Below, one piece after another: positions 43,815 to 51,973 of a stretch of DNA of 54,383 bases (the first letter of the stretch is position 1; each line of letters starts with the position of its first letter). The notes under the pieces are model-generated. The model did no database searches. It saw only the letters and a program-made list of their open reading frames with translations, and was not told the DNA's origin. The stretch comes from Lachnospiraceae bacterium (lineage in GTDB: Bacteria > Bacillota > Clostridia > Lachnospirales > Lachnospiraceae): positions 1 to 54,383 of the forward strand of contig CAJTFL010000027.1 of NCBI GenBank assembly GCA_910575565.1. Reading direction: 5' to 3'. Made by a program: the position numbers and the translations under genes.

Positions 43815-44777
43815 TTATGCCAGCACAGGCTCTCTTTTTCTAATGACAGCCTCTACTTCTTCAATAGTCTTTTCTACACATTCTGCTATCTGCTCTAATG
43901 TATAGCCTTTCCTGTGCATATTCATTATTACGCCTGCTATGGCATTATCTGTTGCATTTTCCCTGATTCCCTGTGAAAGATTACACATAGCGCTCATATC
44001 CTTTCTCAATTTGTCATCTACCGGAATACTATACTCTGTTCTTATAATTCCTAATTTTTCATCAACGGTCAACTCCATTGAAAGCAACGTACTCAGCAGA
44101 CGGTGCAGCTCATACTTCTCATCATGCTCTGGAAGTTCATTTGCTATACCAATCAGGACAATATTCAGTAGGTCAAGCCCGCCTTTCCACGGATAGGAAC
44201 CAAGCAGATCGTCTTTCGCAAGATGCACATAAGCCATACTGCTTTCATCCATGCCCATACACACCCAAATACTGAATACACGCCTGATGTCATTATAGTT
44301 TGTCTTGACAAAATCCCTTTCCTTTTGCAAGGAAACAAGGCGGCTCACATAGAAAACTGCCCTGTTCAGGATATGGTAACTTGTCGGTTCATCCTTCTGT
44401 GCTTCCACGTTCACAATAACCTGTGAGATACCGTCTTTCATCCGCACATAAAAGATAATGTCAAACCTTACAAGCCCCTCGTTAATCTCCGCATTTTCCG
44501 TATTCATTCCAACAATGCGCTGGCCGTTTTCTTCCTTTCCGGCATTGGTCAGACCTGGCTCTACTGGAACCACACCGATCAATGGCTCTCCCTCGATATA
44601 GGACACCACTTCTTTCGGGTTCATTCCCTTAAACTCATCAACGGTCTTTACCAGGATATGCGCCAGAATGATCTTATTACCCAACAGGCGTTTTGCCTTA
44701 TCATCATATTGTGCGTCCTGGTCTGCTGCGCTGACCGCATTTTTAATTTCAGTGTCTATTGACATATCCACAGCCAT
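43815..44777 (-). CDS. Rpn-family PD-(D/E)XK nuclease / putative transposase
   Basis: Protein of 320 residues. KAKRLLGNKIILAHILVKTV begins the fold; Asp in EGLVRFDIIFYVR and Glu in VIVNVEAQKDE form the PD-(D/E)XK active site. The C-terminus carries a helix-turn-helix-like end (RKGYTLEQIAECVEKTIEEV). Related to RpnA-like recombination-promoting nucleases. The frame opens at 44816; I prefer the ATG at 44777 next to AGGAGG, although spacing is short. Confidence 0.8.
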   Translation of the reverse strand: MAVDMSIDTEIKNAVSAADQDAQYDDKAKRLLGNKIILAHILVKTVDEFKGMNPKEVVSYIEGEPLIGVVPVEPGLTNAGKEENGQRIVGMNTENAEINEGLVRFDIIFYVRMKDGISQVIVNVEAQKDEPTSYHILNRAVFYVSRLVSLQKERDFVKTNYNDIRRVFSIWVCMGMDESSMAYVHLAKDDLLGSYPWKGGLDLLNIVLIGIANELPEHDEKYELHRLLSTLLSMELTVDEKLGIIRTEYSIPVDDKLRKDMSAMCNLSQGIRENATDNAIAGVIMNMHRKGYTLEQIAECVEKTIEEVEAVIRKREPVLA

Positions 44778-44930
44778 AACCTCCTTTTGCTCACTTGCAG
44801 GAAATGTAAAAACCATTCCCCAAAGGTATATGACCTCTAAATCATTATACCTTGAAATTCCCGCTAAATCAATCGGAACTTTTTAGATGACATGTCAGAA
44901 ACAGTTGGTATCTCAAATATTATAAAATCG

Positions 44931-45398
44931 TTATAGCGTTTCCTCCTTCCCCTTCGCTTTTTCAATACTCAATTTGTCTGTTCCAGACACTTTCGCTTTG
45001 AACGTTTCCAATTTCTCTCTCAGCGATGTCCGCTGCACAGGCTTGTCAGCCATTGCCGCCGCCAGTTTCGCCCCCTGCGGTTTTCCATTGTCCACTGCGT
45101 AATTATGCCTTGCGTTTTCTACCGGGTATGGAATCGGCATATCCATAGAGCTTTCTCCTGTTTCCGGCTTTATGGAAGCCTCTTCCTCCTGCCCCGGCTT
45201 CTGGACATCATGTCCAGAAGTTTCCTGTCCTTCGTTTTCTTCCTCCGGCGCATCATCCATGCCGAGTGCGTCATCACTCTTTTCGTCCATATTGAGCAGG
45301 GCATTTAAGGCGGATAAGCGTTCCAGCTTCTCCGCAAGTTCCGCTTCCTGTGCGAATGGCTTTGTAACCTCCACTTTTGCGGTTTCAAGCTGACGCTC
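44931..45398 (-). pseudogene. C-terminal fragment of a large conjugative-element protein, cut by IS3 copy 2
   Basis: About 155 residues: ERQLETAKVEVTKPFAQEAE and LAEKLERLSALNALLNMDEK are typical of the extreme C-terminus of the very large helicase/methyltransferase-type (SNF2-like) proteins of Tn1549-like elements. The acidic linker and basic tail follow. The upstream part is missing; the IS at 45399 is the break. Confidence 0.65.
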
Positions 45399-45474
45399 TG
45401 ATGTGGTATAAAAAAGTTGACCCCCCATTCTCAAGGATTGGGTATATAATCAAGAGAATAAGGAGTGGACAAAA

Positions 45475-45813
45475 ATGGCAGAAAACAGACAATACGACCA
45501 TGAATACAAAGTACAGGCAGTCAGGCTTGCTAAAGAGATCGGACAAGCAAAAGCCGCAAAGGAATTGGGGATGCCCAAGAATACCATGTATGGCTGGGTA
45601 AGGGTCCACCGACTTGGCAGTCTTGACCTTGGTGCAGGCTCACAACCCCCACAAAGTGCCATGACACTTAATGAAGAACTGCTCCGGCTCCGCCAGCAGG
45701 TTAAGGAACAGGAAAAGGAAATCCGCCGTTTGAAAAAAGAAAACGATTTTCTGGAGGAAGCCAGCGCTTTTTTCGCCGCGAGCCGTCTGAAGCCAGCAAA
45801 AACGAAAGAATGA
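45475..45813 (+). CDS. IS3-family transposase OrfA, copy 2
   Basis: 112 residues, differing from copy 1 at only a few positions (for example M for V in ELGMPKN). Helix-turn-helix and coiled coil intact. Without a functional OrfB it could act as a binding inhibitor of the other copy. Confidence 0.9.
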   Translation: MAENRQYDHEYKVQAVRLAKEIGQAKAAKELGMPKNTMYGWVRVHRLGSLDLGAGSQPPQSAMTLNEELLRLRQQVKEQEKEIRRLKKENDFLEEASAFFAASRLKPAKTKE

Positions 45814-46534
45814 AGTTCATTGCCCTTAAGACAAAAGACGGCGAATTGAAAGGAGATACCGCCTTCTGCTGTAGAATCCTCCATTTTACCGTATTATGGA
45901 GGAAATCGGGATCAGCCATCATCCCGGACGCAAACCGAATGGGATCACGAAGGCAGACCGGGAAGCCAGAAAATCAGAGGATCTCCTAAAACGGGATTTC
46001 CAGGCAGAAAAACCATTGTCCAAATGCGTAACAGATATAACGCAGATCAAAGCCAATAATGGAAAGCTGTATGTTTCTGCTGTTTTTGACTGTTTTGATT
46101 CCAGCGTAGTCGGGCTGGCGATGGACACGAACATGAAAGCTCCATTATGTGTACAAACGCTGGAAAACGCCGTTAAAGCGGAGCCAAGCCTCCGTGGGGC
46201 AATTATCCACAGCGACAGGGGGAGCCAGTATACCAGTCAGGCTTACCGGGATGCGGTCTGCAAATATGACATAAGGCAAAGCATGAACAGCGCGGGAGGG
46301 AGATGCCATGACAACGCCCGTTGTGAAATCATGTGGGCGAGAATGAAATCAGAGCTGCTATATGGCCGTTATGAGACAGGGAAGATGACCACAGAGGAAC
46401 TTAAGACGGTTATTTGGAGATATTTCATCAGCTATTGGAATAATCGTAGAATCTGCCCGGCCAATGGAGGACTTCCTCCGATGGTCAAACGACAGCAATA
46501 CTATAATTCCCTGAAAAAGAAAGAGGCTGCCTAG
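45810..46534 (+). pseudogene. IS3-family transposase OrfB, copy 2, with 190-bp deletion
   Basis: The first 28 codons match copy 1, then the sequence jumps from CCTCCAT to TTTACCG. The catalytic half remains open from 45896 (MEEIGISHHPGRKPN onward) with all three acidic residues, but lacks the N-terminal part and a start signal. Confidence 0.9.
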
Positions 46535-46582
46535 GATACAAAATCCTTGTGGAAAATGTGTCAACTAATATTGACAAAATCA

Positions 46583-46851
46583 ACCACCCGGACACTGCCG
46601 CTTGTCTGCCAGCCCTGATGCAGACACTCTGTTTTGATGTACCCGGACTTGATATCGTAAATCTGGCTGAAATGATTCCTTGTGTCCTCCTCAGATATGC
46701 CGAGAATGTAAATCAACGCCTTGTGGTAGCAGTCCTGATACCTCGCCTGTTCCAATTTCTCAAAATAAAACTTCTCATGTTCCTCGTTTGCAAAAACCAT
46801 GTGTGTGTTGTTGGCGCTCTGCGCCCCTGCTCTTAACGCTGTGTTGTTCAT
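46583..46851 (-). pseudogene. DUF6075-like protein, truncated by IS3 copy 2
   Basis: 90 residues: FANEEHEKFYFEKLEQARYQ and DCYHKALIYILGISEEDTRN, KTECLHQGWQTSGSVRVV match DUF6075 proteins of conjugative elements, which continue for about 40 more residues. The chain runs into the IS. GGAGG lies eight bases before the ATG. The lost end is not found next to the other IS copy. Confidence 0.75.
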
Positions 46852-46884
46852 GTGTGAGCCTCCTTTGATTATTTTGTTTGTGTA

Positions 46885-46923
46885 TATAAAAAGGACTCTA
46901 TCCTTTGTTTGGGATAGAATCCT
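46885..46923 (-). terminator. Intrinsic terminator
   Basis: On the minus strand AGGATTCTATCC pairs with GGATAGAGTCCT (one mismatch) around CAAACAAA and is followed by TTTTTATA. It ends transcription coming from the fragment at 46978. Confidence 0.75.
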
Positions 46924-46977
46924 TTGAAAAAACCACGAAAAAAGGGGAAAACTCTCAAATGAATTTTCCCCTAATCG

Positions 46978-47127
46978 TTAAAGATAGATTTTACAAACGA
47001 AATCCTCAAAGCGGTTCGCCTTTGTGTACTCCGGACGATGTGCCATGAAATCATTCACATCAGCTCTGGTTATCAGATACTCCGTAAAGTACATATATTT
47101 GTAATCTACTTTCCTACATTGTTTATC
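46978..47127 (-). pseudogene. C-terminal fragment of a small element protein
   Basis: Frame without a credible start, reading KVDYKYMYFTEYLITRADVN then DFMAHRPEYTKANRFEDFVC and ending at TAA 46978. It is fused in frame to the GGNGSGG-coding repeat at 47128-47166. Regular codon use suggests a once real gene. Family not recognised. Confidence 0.5.
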
Positions 47128-47166
47128 GCCGCCTGAGCCGTTGCCGCCTTGGAAGAGCTATCTTTT
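47128..47166 (-). repeat. Recombinase 3'-end-like repeat, copy A
   Basis: 39 bases identical at 38 positions to 51175-51213. On the minus strand one frame encodes LFQGGNGSGG. Copy B lies between a toxin gene and a terminator; a shorter relative ends the recombinase gene at 51974. Confidence 0.8.
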
Positions 47167-47264
47167 TACTGTTGTCTGACAATTTTGCAATTATTTGTAT
47201 ATTTTATGTATTATTCTTATCATAAAATTCTTTCATTGTCAATAGTATTTTAAATTTGTATCAA

Positions 47265-47310
47265 AAAAGAGATATCCAGTCATTTTCTGACGAATATCTC
47301 TTTTTTTCTA
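47265..47310 (-). terminator. Terminator of the 87-residue hypothetical gene
   Basis: GAGATAT and ATATCTC at the base of a long hairpin between AAAAAA and TTTTTTT, directly after the stop at 47318. Able to work in both directions. Confidence 0.75.
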
Positions 47311-47317
47311 TATTTTT

Positions 47318-47581
47318 CTACAGATACACATGAGCCACTAAATTATTCCACTGATTTTCTCTCAAATATTTTCCGAACATTTTTCTATATGCTCTTGCTT
47401 CTTCAAAATTGATTTTCAAATCAAATAATTTAATGTGTTTCTCTTTTTTAATCTCCACGCTATCTGAACTGAATCGCTTTGTCTTTATTTCTTTTTCTTC
47501 TTCTATCACTGCACCACTGTTAAAATCCAGTTCCACACCCAAATCCAAATAAATATCATACTCATAATTATCAATATCCAT
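47318..47581 (-). CDS. Hypothetical protein
   Basis: Protein of 87 residues: acidic N-terminal half (YEYDIYLDLGVELDFNSGAV), basic middle, and an end FEEARAYRKMFGKYLRENQW. Soluble. AAAGGA precedes the ATG. No family recognised. A long GA-rich (minus strand) leader region lies upstream. Confidence 0.6.
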   Translation of the reverse strand: MDIDNYEYDIYLDLGVELDFNSGAVIEEEKEIKTKRFSSDSVEIKKEKHIKLFDLKINFEEARAYRKMFGKYLRENQWNNLVAHVYL

Positions 47582-48213
47582 TTCCTTTCCTATAAGTATA
47601 TCCGTTTCCTATGAATAATTGTAAAAAATAAGAGAATTTCTATTTTACATATGTTCAATTATTATTACATGATGTAAATTATAATTTTCACATAAACATA
47701 TTATCATTACCAAATCACCAAAACCTTTTTATTTTATCCCCATATCCCATCAAAATCTTTTCCTCATGTATCCACAAATATATCTTACATGATTCTCTCA
47801 AACTGATTTTTTATTCCTATGTATCCATCTTTTTATTATCCTTTCCATTACTTTTTACACCCCCATTTTTTCAGCCCAATGCATCCCCAAATTTTTCCCT
47901 TACTGTATATCCATTTTTTCAAAAGTCAAAAAGATATTTTTACTATTTTTTTCAATCCCTCATTTTTCAGCCCCACAAATTATCCAGTCCCAATCCCCAC
48001 CCGTTTTTCTATCCCCTAATTCCTATGCCTATCTATTTTACATACGCTAAAAAAGCGTAATTTGCGTAATTCCGTAATTTTCACCTGCCCCCATGAAATA
48101 TCCAAACTTTCCCAATCCCAGCCCATCCCCCTATCCCCATTCTTATGCTATCCCTTTTCAAAATGCTCTGAAAAAACGTAATTTGCGTAATTTCGTAATT
48201 TTTTCCTGCTCCC
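47582..48213. other. Long non-coding stretch with direct repeats of GTAATT clusters
   Basis: No gene. The minus strand is purine-rich. Two copies of a cluster, GCGTAATTTGCGTAATTC with a third CGTAATT (about 48054-48080) and CGTAATTTGCGTAATTTC with a third (about 48177-48203), lie 123 bases apart inside a larger imperfect direct repeat of about 110 bases. The triple eight-to-nine-base units look like iterons or operators. Confidence 0.55.
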
Positions 48214-48241
48214 ACAAAAAAAGCTGTCTTTTCAGACAGCT
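48214..48241 (-). terminator. Intrinsic terminator overlapping the end of the 181-residue gene
   Basis: On the minus strand AGCTGTCT, loop GAAA, AGACAGCT, then TTTTTTT. The 5' arm is part of the last codons. Confidence 0.85.
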
Positions 48242-48777
48242 TCCTTCATTGGTTCCTCTGCTTGCTTTTTCTCTTTCTTCTCCTTTTTCTCATTTGCCTT
48301 GCCCAAGTCCTTTACTTCCGTTTCTCCTTCATTGGCTGGTGCTTCATCAGCACCAGCCCCTTCCTTTCCAAAATCCTCCAATGTCCAGATCGAGGATTCC
48401 AGGTTATTGCTAATCTCATTCAGCATACTGATGAACCGGAAATCTTCTTCCTTCAGGTTCAGCGCGTTCACCATACAAATCTTATCCAAATCCCCTTTAA
48501 ATTTCTGAAACAGCGCCACCACCTTTTCCTGCATATTCTGGTTTCCTGCCGGGTTCCCCTTTCTGTATTTCCCCCTTGCCACAACCATAATCTCATTAGA
48601 AGCTGTCAGCATTTTAATTGCTCCGGCGATCACACCATCTGTCATTTCTTCCTTTCTCTCTGCCTTCTCCTTAATCTCTGCTACCAGTTCCTTTCTGTCA
48701 TATTCCCTGCCAAATTCCACAAAACTTCTGATGATGTTCTTTGCTTCCTCGCTTAATGTCCTTACCATTTTACTCAT
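48232..48777 (-). CDS. Hypothetical protein, winged-helix-like N-terminus
   Basis: Protein of 181 residues. Residues 1-75 look helical and could be a winged helix (AKNIIRSFVEFGREYDRKEL, then MTDGVIAGAIKMLTASNEIM followed by VVARGKYRKG). Residues 135-180 are a disordered Glu/Lys tail. AGGAG lies eight bases before the ATG. It may be a small DNA-binding regulator; family not recognised. Confidence 0.6.
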   Translation of the reverse strand: MSKMVRTLSEEAKNIIRSFVEFGREYDRKELVAEIKEKAERKEEMTDGVIAGAIKMLTASNEIMVVARGKYRKGNPAGNQNMQEKVVALFQKFKGDLDKICMVNALNLKEEDFRFISMLNEISNNLESSIWTLEDFGKEGAGADEAPANEGETEVKDLGKANEKKEKKEKKQAEEPMKEAV

Positions 48778-48943
48778 GTTTTTTTCTCCTTTTTCTCATT
48801 TATTTTTGTAATCTCTATCAATTACTATGCATATATCTTAACGCCTGGTTTCCTTTTTGTCTGTGGTGTAAGTGCCGGAAATGGCATAGCCGGAATGTAC
48901 GAAATAAACAGTTTTTCCAGCTATGCCACTTCCATTTTCAAAC

Positions 48944-49867
48944 CTAAGATTCCATACCAAACCGAATCATGGATATTTCTTCTTTTTCCCTGCTATACCG
49001 ATAAATTTCATTGGACAGCACATCACACAAAGGTATTTCTGACTGATTGATACGCTCAACCATATCTTTTACCAAAAACAGATCCACTTCATTATCATAA
49101 GCCATTACTAAAATTTCATGGATACTTGATGGGAGGATAAGCAAATCACTTTCTAAACTCTTTGCCATTTCTTTTAACAGCCCCTCATATAAAATAACCG
49201 CTGCGCCCTTTATCCCATTTCTATTGCCCAGCACATAGAAATCATGTTCTTTTTCTTTCATAAACCCATCAAAATACCCATCCCATGCTATGCCGTCAGA
49301 GAATGATTTTACTACATCATCCAATAAACTGATTTCTGCCATATACAGCCTTGGAGTGTTTTTCTTTGCCCAAAAGAGAAGTTCCTCTTTCGTTGTTCCC
49401 CATGCTGTCAATTCCTTATTGGTAACATCAACTGTCCTTTGCCCACTTTCTGTCCGTTCCAACAATACATCAAAGATAATCGCCAAATCCCAAAATGGCA
49501 CATAAGGCATGGATTCCAGCCGTTTCTTATTCATTTCATAATTTACCAGAGAGAATACAATTTTATCTTTTGCTTTCTCAAAATCTTCCAATAAACTTCT
49601 TGGCAGTTCCTTCTGTTCAAAACTGTTGAAAATATCCCAAATATCTTTTACAATTTCTTCAATATCCATCCCTGCCAGATACTGCTCATAATAAGAATCT
49701 AAGCTTAAATGTGCCATTTCTTCCCCATGCTCCTTCCTGATGTCAATCCCTGTATGCTCTGTCCCATTGTTCCGCGGAATCGGTTCAATGATAATCTGAT
49801 AGCCATCCCCACAAAGCAACCGGATTTCTGTTTTTACTGTTTCAATAAATTTCTCAAAACGAATCAC
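48944..49867 (-). CDS. DUF5688-like protein
   Basis: Protein of 307 residues. IIEPIPRNNGTEHTGIDIRK near the N-terminus, YYEQYLAGMDIEEIVKDIWD in the middle and LLILPSSIHEILVMAYDNEV near the end are the pattern of DUF5688, common in Lachnospiraceae and sometimes tied to defence or mobile islands. Starts at GTG with GAGGA upstream, two bases after the stop of the small membrane protein, so the two are coupled. Function unknown. Confidence 0.75.
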   Translation of the reverse strand: MIRFEKFIETVKTEIRLLCGDGYQIIIEPIPRNNGTEHTGIDIRKEHGEEMAHLSLDSYYEQYLAGMDIEEIVKDIWDIFNSFEQKELPRSLLEDFEKAKDKIVFSLVNYEMNKKRLESMPYVPFWDLAIIFDVLLERTESGQRTVDVTNKELTAWGTTKEELLFWAKKNTPRLYMAEISLLDDVVKSFSDGIAWDGYFDGFMKEKEHDFYVLGNRNGIKGAAVILYEGLLKEMAKSLESDLLILPSSIHEILVMAYDNEVDLFLVKDMVERINQSEIPLCDVLSNEIYRYSREKEEISMIRFGMES

Positions 49868-49869
49868 AC

Positions 49870-50031
49870 TTAATCCTCACTTTCTTCTTTTTCTGCTGCC
49901 TCTGCCAGCCTGCATATTTTGTTGATAGTCGTGCTTGTAATTTCCTTCATGCACCTAACCACGATCACCATAGAAACGCAGTAAACCGAAACCATGATAA
50001 TCATACACAATGGTTTTACCATCTCACCCAT
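49870..50031 (-). CDS. Small single-pass membrane protein (53 residues)
   Basis: ATG at 50031, preceded by GGGGGCAGGTG, TAA at 49870. Residues 7-26 form one membrane helix (PLCMIIMVSVYCVSMVIVV); the charged tail ends RLAEAAEKEESED. It sits two bases before the DUF5688-like gene, so they are probably a unit. Too small to assign a family. Confidence 0.6.
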   Translation of the reverse strand: MGEMVKPLCMIIMVSVYCVSMVIVVRCMKEITSTTINKICRLAEAAEKEESED

Positions 50032-50331
50032 AGCACCTGCCCCCTTTCCTTATAAAGTCGGGGGATTGTAACGCCGGACGCACAAAAAGAAAAGAGTGAT
50101 ACCCACCAGAAATGAGCCACCCTGATTATGACATTCTAACAGTTTTCTTTTTTTCTATTTCCAATTTATTTTGTCCTTATCCCCATATCCCTGACCCCCA
50201 CTAAACCCTTTTATAACCCTTTGGAACCCTTTTCAACTCATACCCCATACATTTTCCAACCGCACCAGTAAAAACCCCCTGGAACCCCTTTTAATTGTCC
50301 TAACCACCAAACCCAAAAAATAACAAAAGAA
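50032..50331. other. Gene-free stretch, G-rich on the minus strand
   Basis: On the minus strand there are repeated units of the type AAAGGGGTTCCAGGGGG, AAAGGGTTCCAAAGGG and AAAGGGTTTAGTGGGGG. Several runs of three to five G within 100 bases could fold into a G-quadruplex in RNA or DNA. Also contains AAGAGTGATACCC, partly like the terminator family at 50332. Confidence 0.5.
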
Positions 50332-50366
50332 GAGAGATACCCAATGTTTTACGATTGAATATCTCT
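50332..50366 (-). terminator. Terminator family copy D, after the PIN toxin gene
   Basis: GAGAGATACCCAATGTTTTA with ATTGAATATCTCT; apart from one base identical to 51064-51098 over about 34 bases. Begins eight bases after the PIN stop codon. Confidence 0.8.
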
Positions 50367-50373
50367 TTTATAA

Positions 50374-50754
50374 TTAAATATCTTCCAATTTCTTTTGTAA
50401 TTTTTTATCAAAGGTTATGATATTAATTCCTTTTTCCTTCTTATAACCATATAAAAGACAATCTACAAAATCAAGTTTTGGAGTTTTATCAAAAATTTCC
50501 AACACCCGAAGCAACACATCTGCATATAAAATAATAATATCATTATTCAATTTACGAAAACAGCTTATAATATCCTCCCTGGAAACCTGGTAAAGCCCTT
50601 CTAATACATAACAAACTTCTGCCATCACTTCTAATGTTACATAGCAACTTTTAGTTCTTACCATTTTCCTTATATAGATAAACTGTTCTTCATTATCTCT
50701 CAGTAAAAACCTTAGAACAGCATTTGCATCTAATAAAGCTTTATTTCCTTCCAT
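50374..50754 (-). CDS. PIN-domain ribonuclease toxin (VapC-like)
   Basis: Protein of 126 residues. Acidic active-site residues: Asp9 in LLDANAVLRFLLRDN, Glu in VTLEVMAEVCYVLEG, and Asp in KLDFVDCLLYGYKKE, with NIITFDKKL at the end. PIN toxins cleave RNA, often tRNA or rRNA. It overlaps the preceding antitoxin gene by 14 bases. Confidence 0.85.
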   Translation of the reverse strand: MEGNKALLDANAVLRFLLRDNEEQFIYIRKMVRTKSCYVTLEVMAEVCYVLEGLYQVSREDIISCFRKLNNDIIILYADVLLRVLEIFDKTPKLDFVDCLLYGYKKEKGINIITFDKKLQKKLEDI

Positions 50755-50953
50755 GCTTTTCTACCACCGCTTTCCTCCAAGCATCTTTTTCTTGTTCAAT
50801 CAGAGATGTATTTGCATACTGATGAAGTACACCCGCTGCTGATTCTTCCCATTCCATCTCATTTTCCACAGGAATCACTATGACTTTTTGATTTATTGGT
50901 AATGGTTCATTTACTCGTACAGCCGTTCCATCATAATATCCTACAATCGACAT
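50741..50953 (-). CDS. Antitoxin partner of the PIN toxin
   Basis: Protein of 70 residues: beta-rich N-terminus VGYYDGTAVRVNEPLPINQK with VIVIPVENE, then a helix-forming tail that would wrap the toxin. This matches the small antitoxins found before PIN genes in Clostridia. GAGGAT precedes the ATG. Confidence 0.75.
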   Translation of the reverse strand: MSIVGYYDGTAVRVNEPLPINQKVIVIPVENEMEWEESAAGVLHQYANTSLIEQEKDAWRKAVVEKHGRK

Positions 50954-51063
50954 ATCCTCTACCAGCCTCCTTATTTATCTTATTATTATCATAACACATT
51001 CTTTTCTCTTTGTAACCAACTATTTATTCATAAAATCCCTACCTCTATTTTTCCCACAAAAAA

Positions 51064-51099
51064 GAGAGATACCCAATATTTTACGATTGAATATCTCTC
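51064..51099 (-). terminator. Terminator family copy B
   Basis: GAGAGATA and TATCTCTC stem with inner CAAT/ATTG pairs. It lies about 140 bases after the YoeB-type toxin stop. The segment between it and copy B of the repeat is homologous to that between 51874 and 51974 (shared CCACTATA-GATTAC block). Confidence 0.8.
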
Positions 51100-51174
51100 A
51101 TTTTTTACTTCATACTATATCTAGTAGTCGTTATCCTTCTACACCACTATATGATTACCTATCCAAGGGTGATA

Positions 51175-51213
51175 GCCGCCTGAGCCGTTGCCGCCTTGGA
51201 ATAGCTATCTTTT
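51175..51213 (-). repeat. Recombinase 3'-end-like repeat, copy B
   Basis: 38 of 39 bases identical to 47128-47166. The frame coding LFQGGNGSGG continues into GYHPWIGNHIVV and a stop, which reads like a recombinase C-terminus. It follows the toxin gene directly and is followed by the same tail sequence and terminator type as the real recombinase gene. Confidence 0.8.
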
Positions 51214-51233
51214 ATTATCATCTGACAATTTAG

Positions 51234-51497
51234 TTATTTATCAGAATAATGACTCCTGCATTCAGCCACAAGCAGCATACCGTTTTCTATCTTATAAACC
51301 ATTCTGTTGCTTTCATCAATCCTCCTGCTCCACCATCCTGATAAATTTCCTTTTAGAGGTTCTGGTTTTCCTAATCCGTGATAATGATCTCTCATGATAT
51401 CTCTTATCAATGTATTAATTCTTTTCAAGGTTTTTTTATCTTGCCCTTGCCAATACAAATAATCTTCCCATGCCTCTGGAAGAAATATAAGGTTCAT
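51234..51497 (-). CDS. yoeB: YoeB/Txe-family toxin (endoribonuclease)
   Basis: Protein of 87 residues: FLPEAWEDYLYWQGQDKKTL, then RINTLIRDI, GLGKPEPLKGNLSGWWSRRI, NRMVYKIENG and the C-terminal CRSHYSDK with the catalytic-type His-Tyr. YoeB cleaves mRNA at the ribosome. GGAGGG precedes the ATG by eight bases; four bases separate it from the antitoxin gene. Confidence 0.92.
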   Translation of the reverse strand: MNLIFLPEAWEDYLYWQGQDKKTLKRINTLIRDIMRDHYHGLGKPEPLKGNLSGWWSRRIDESNRMVYKIENGMLLVAECRSHYSDK

Positions 51498-51501
51498 TAT
51501 A

Positions 51502-51771
51502 TCAACCCTCCATTTCCTCCAATTCTTCTATCTTCTTATAAACAGGATTTGATTTTCCGTGGTTATAATTATTAATTACTTTTTCCAAATGTGCCTGATT
51601 CTCCTCACTATAAAAGGGATCTACCCTCAATTCAAAAGGAATCCCACCATAGCTTATCAATTTTTTGTAAAATAAATTTGTAGCTGTAGATAAACTCATA
51701 CCTAAATCAGAGCATATACTTTCTGCTCTCTGTTTTACTACATCATCAACACGAATTGATACATTTGCCAT
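51502..51771 (-). CDS. RelB/DinJ-family antitoxin
   Basis: Protein of 89 residues. MANVSIRVDDVVKQRAESIC and LGMSLSTATNLFYKKLI form the ribbon-helix-helix DNA-binding domain; the remainder binds the toxin. GAGGTG lies before the ATG. Expected to repress its own operon together with YoeB. Confidence 0.92.
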   Translation of the reverse strand: MANVSIRVDDVVKQRAESICSDLGMSLSTATNLFYKKLISYGGIPFELRVDPFYSEENQAHLEKVINNYNHGKSNPVYKKIEELEEMEG

Positions 51772-51873
51772 ACTTTCACCTCACTTTTTCTTAAATTATA
51801 TATCAATATCAATTAAAAATCAATACAGATCACTACATTTACAAAAACCTTATCTTTATTTCCACATTAAAAA

Positions 51874-51908
51874 GAGAGATACCCAACCTTTACTGTCAGA
51901 TATCTCTC
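51874..51908 (-). terminator. Terminator family copy C, after the recombinase gene
   Basis: GAGAGATA and TATCTCTC with a diverged loop. It lies 66 bases downstream of the recombinase stop codon. Confidence 0.75.
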
Positions 51909-51973
51909 AAATCTTACATTACGCTATATTTGGTAGCCATTACACTCCCAAACCACTATAGGATTACGCCTCG

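Larger units (their letters stand above)
45399..46582 (+). mobile_element. IS3-family insertion sequence, copy 2 (defective)
   Basis: 1184 bp, same ends and orientation as copy 1, a few base changes and one A fewer near the left end. OrfA (45475-45813) is complete. OrfB is broken: 190 bases corresponding to 35464-35653 of copy 1 are deleted, which shifts the frame. Flanks are CTC on the left and ACC on the right, so no target duplication. Confidence 0.92.

Noticed and set aside
47990..48220. CRISPR-like array
   Set aside because: Only two imperfect repeats, internal triple units, and no cas genes; iteron/operator is a better reading.
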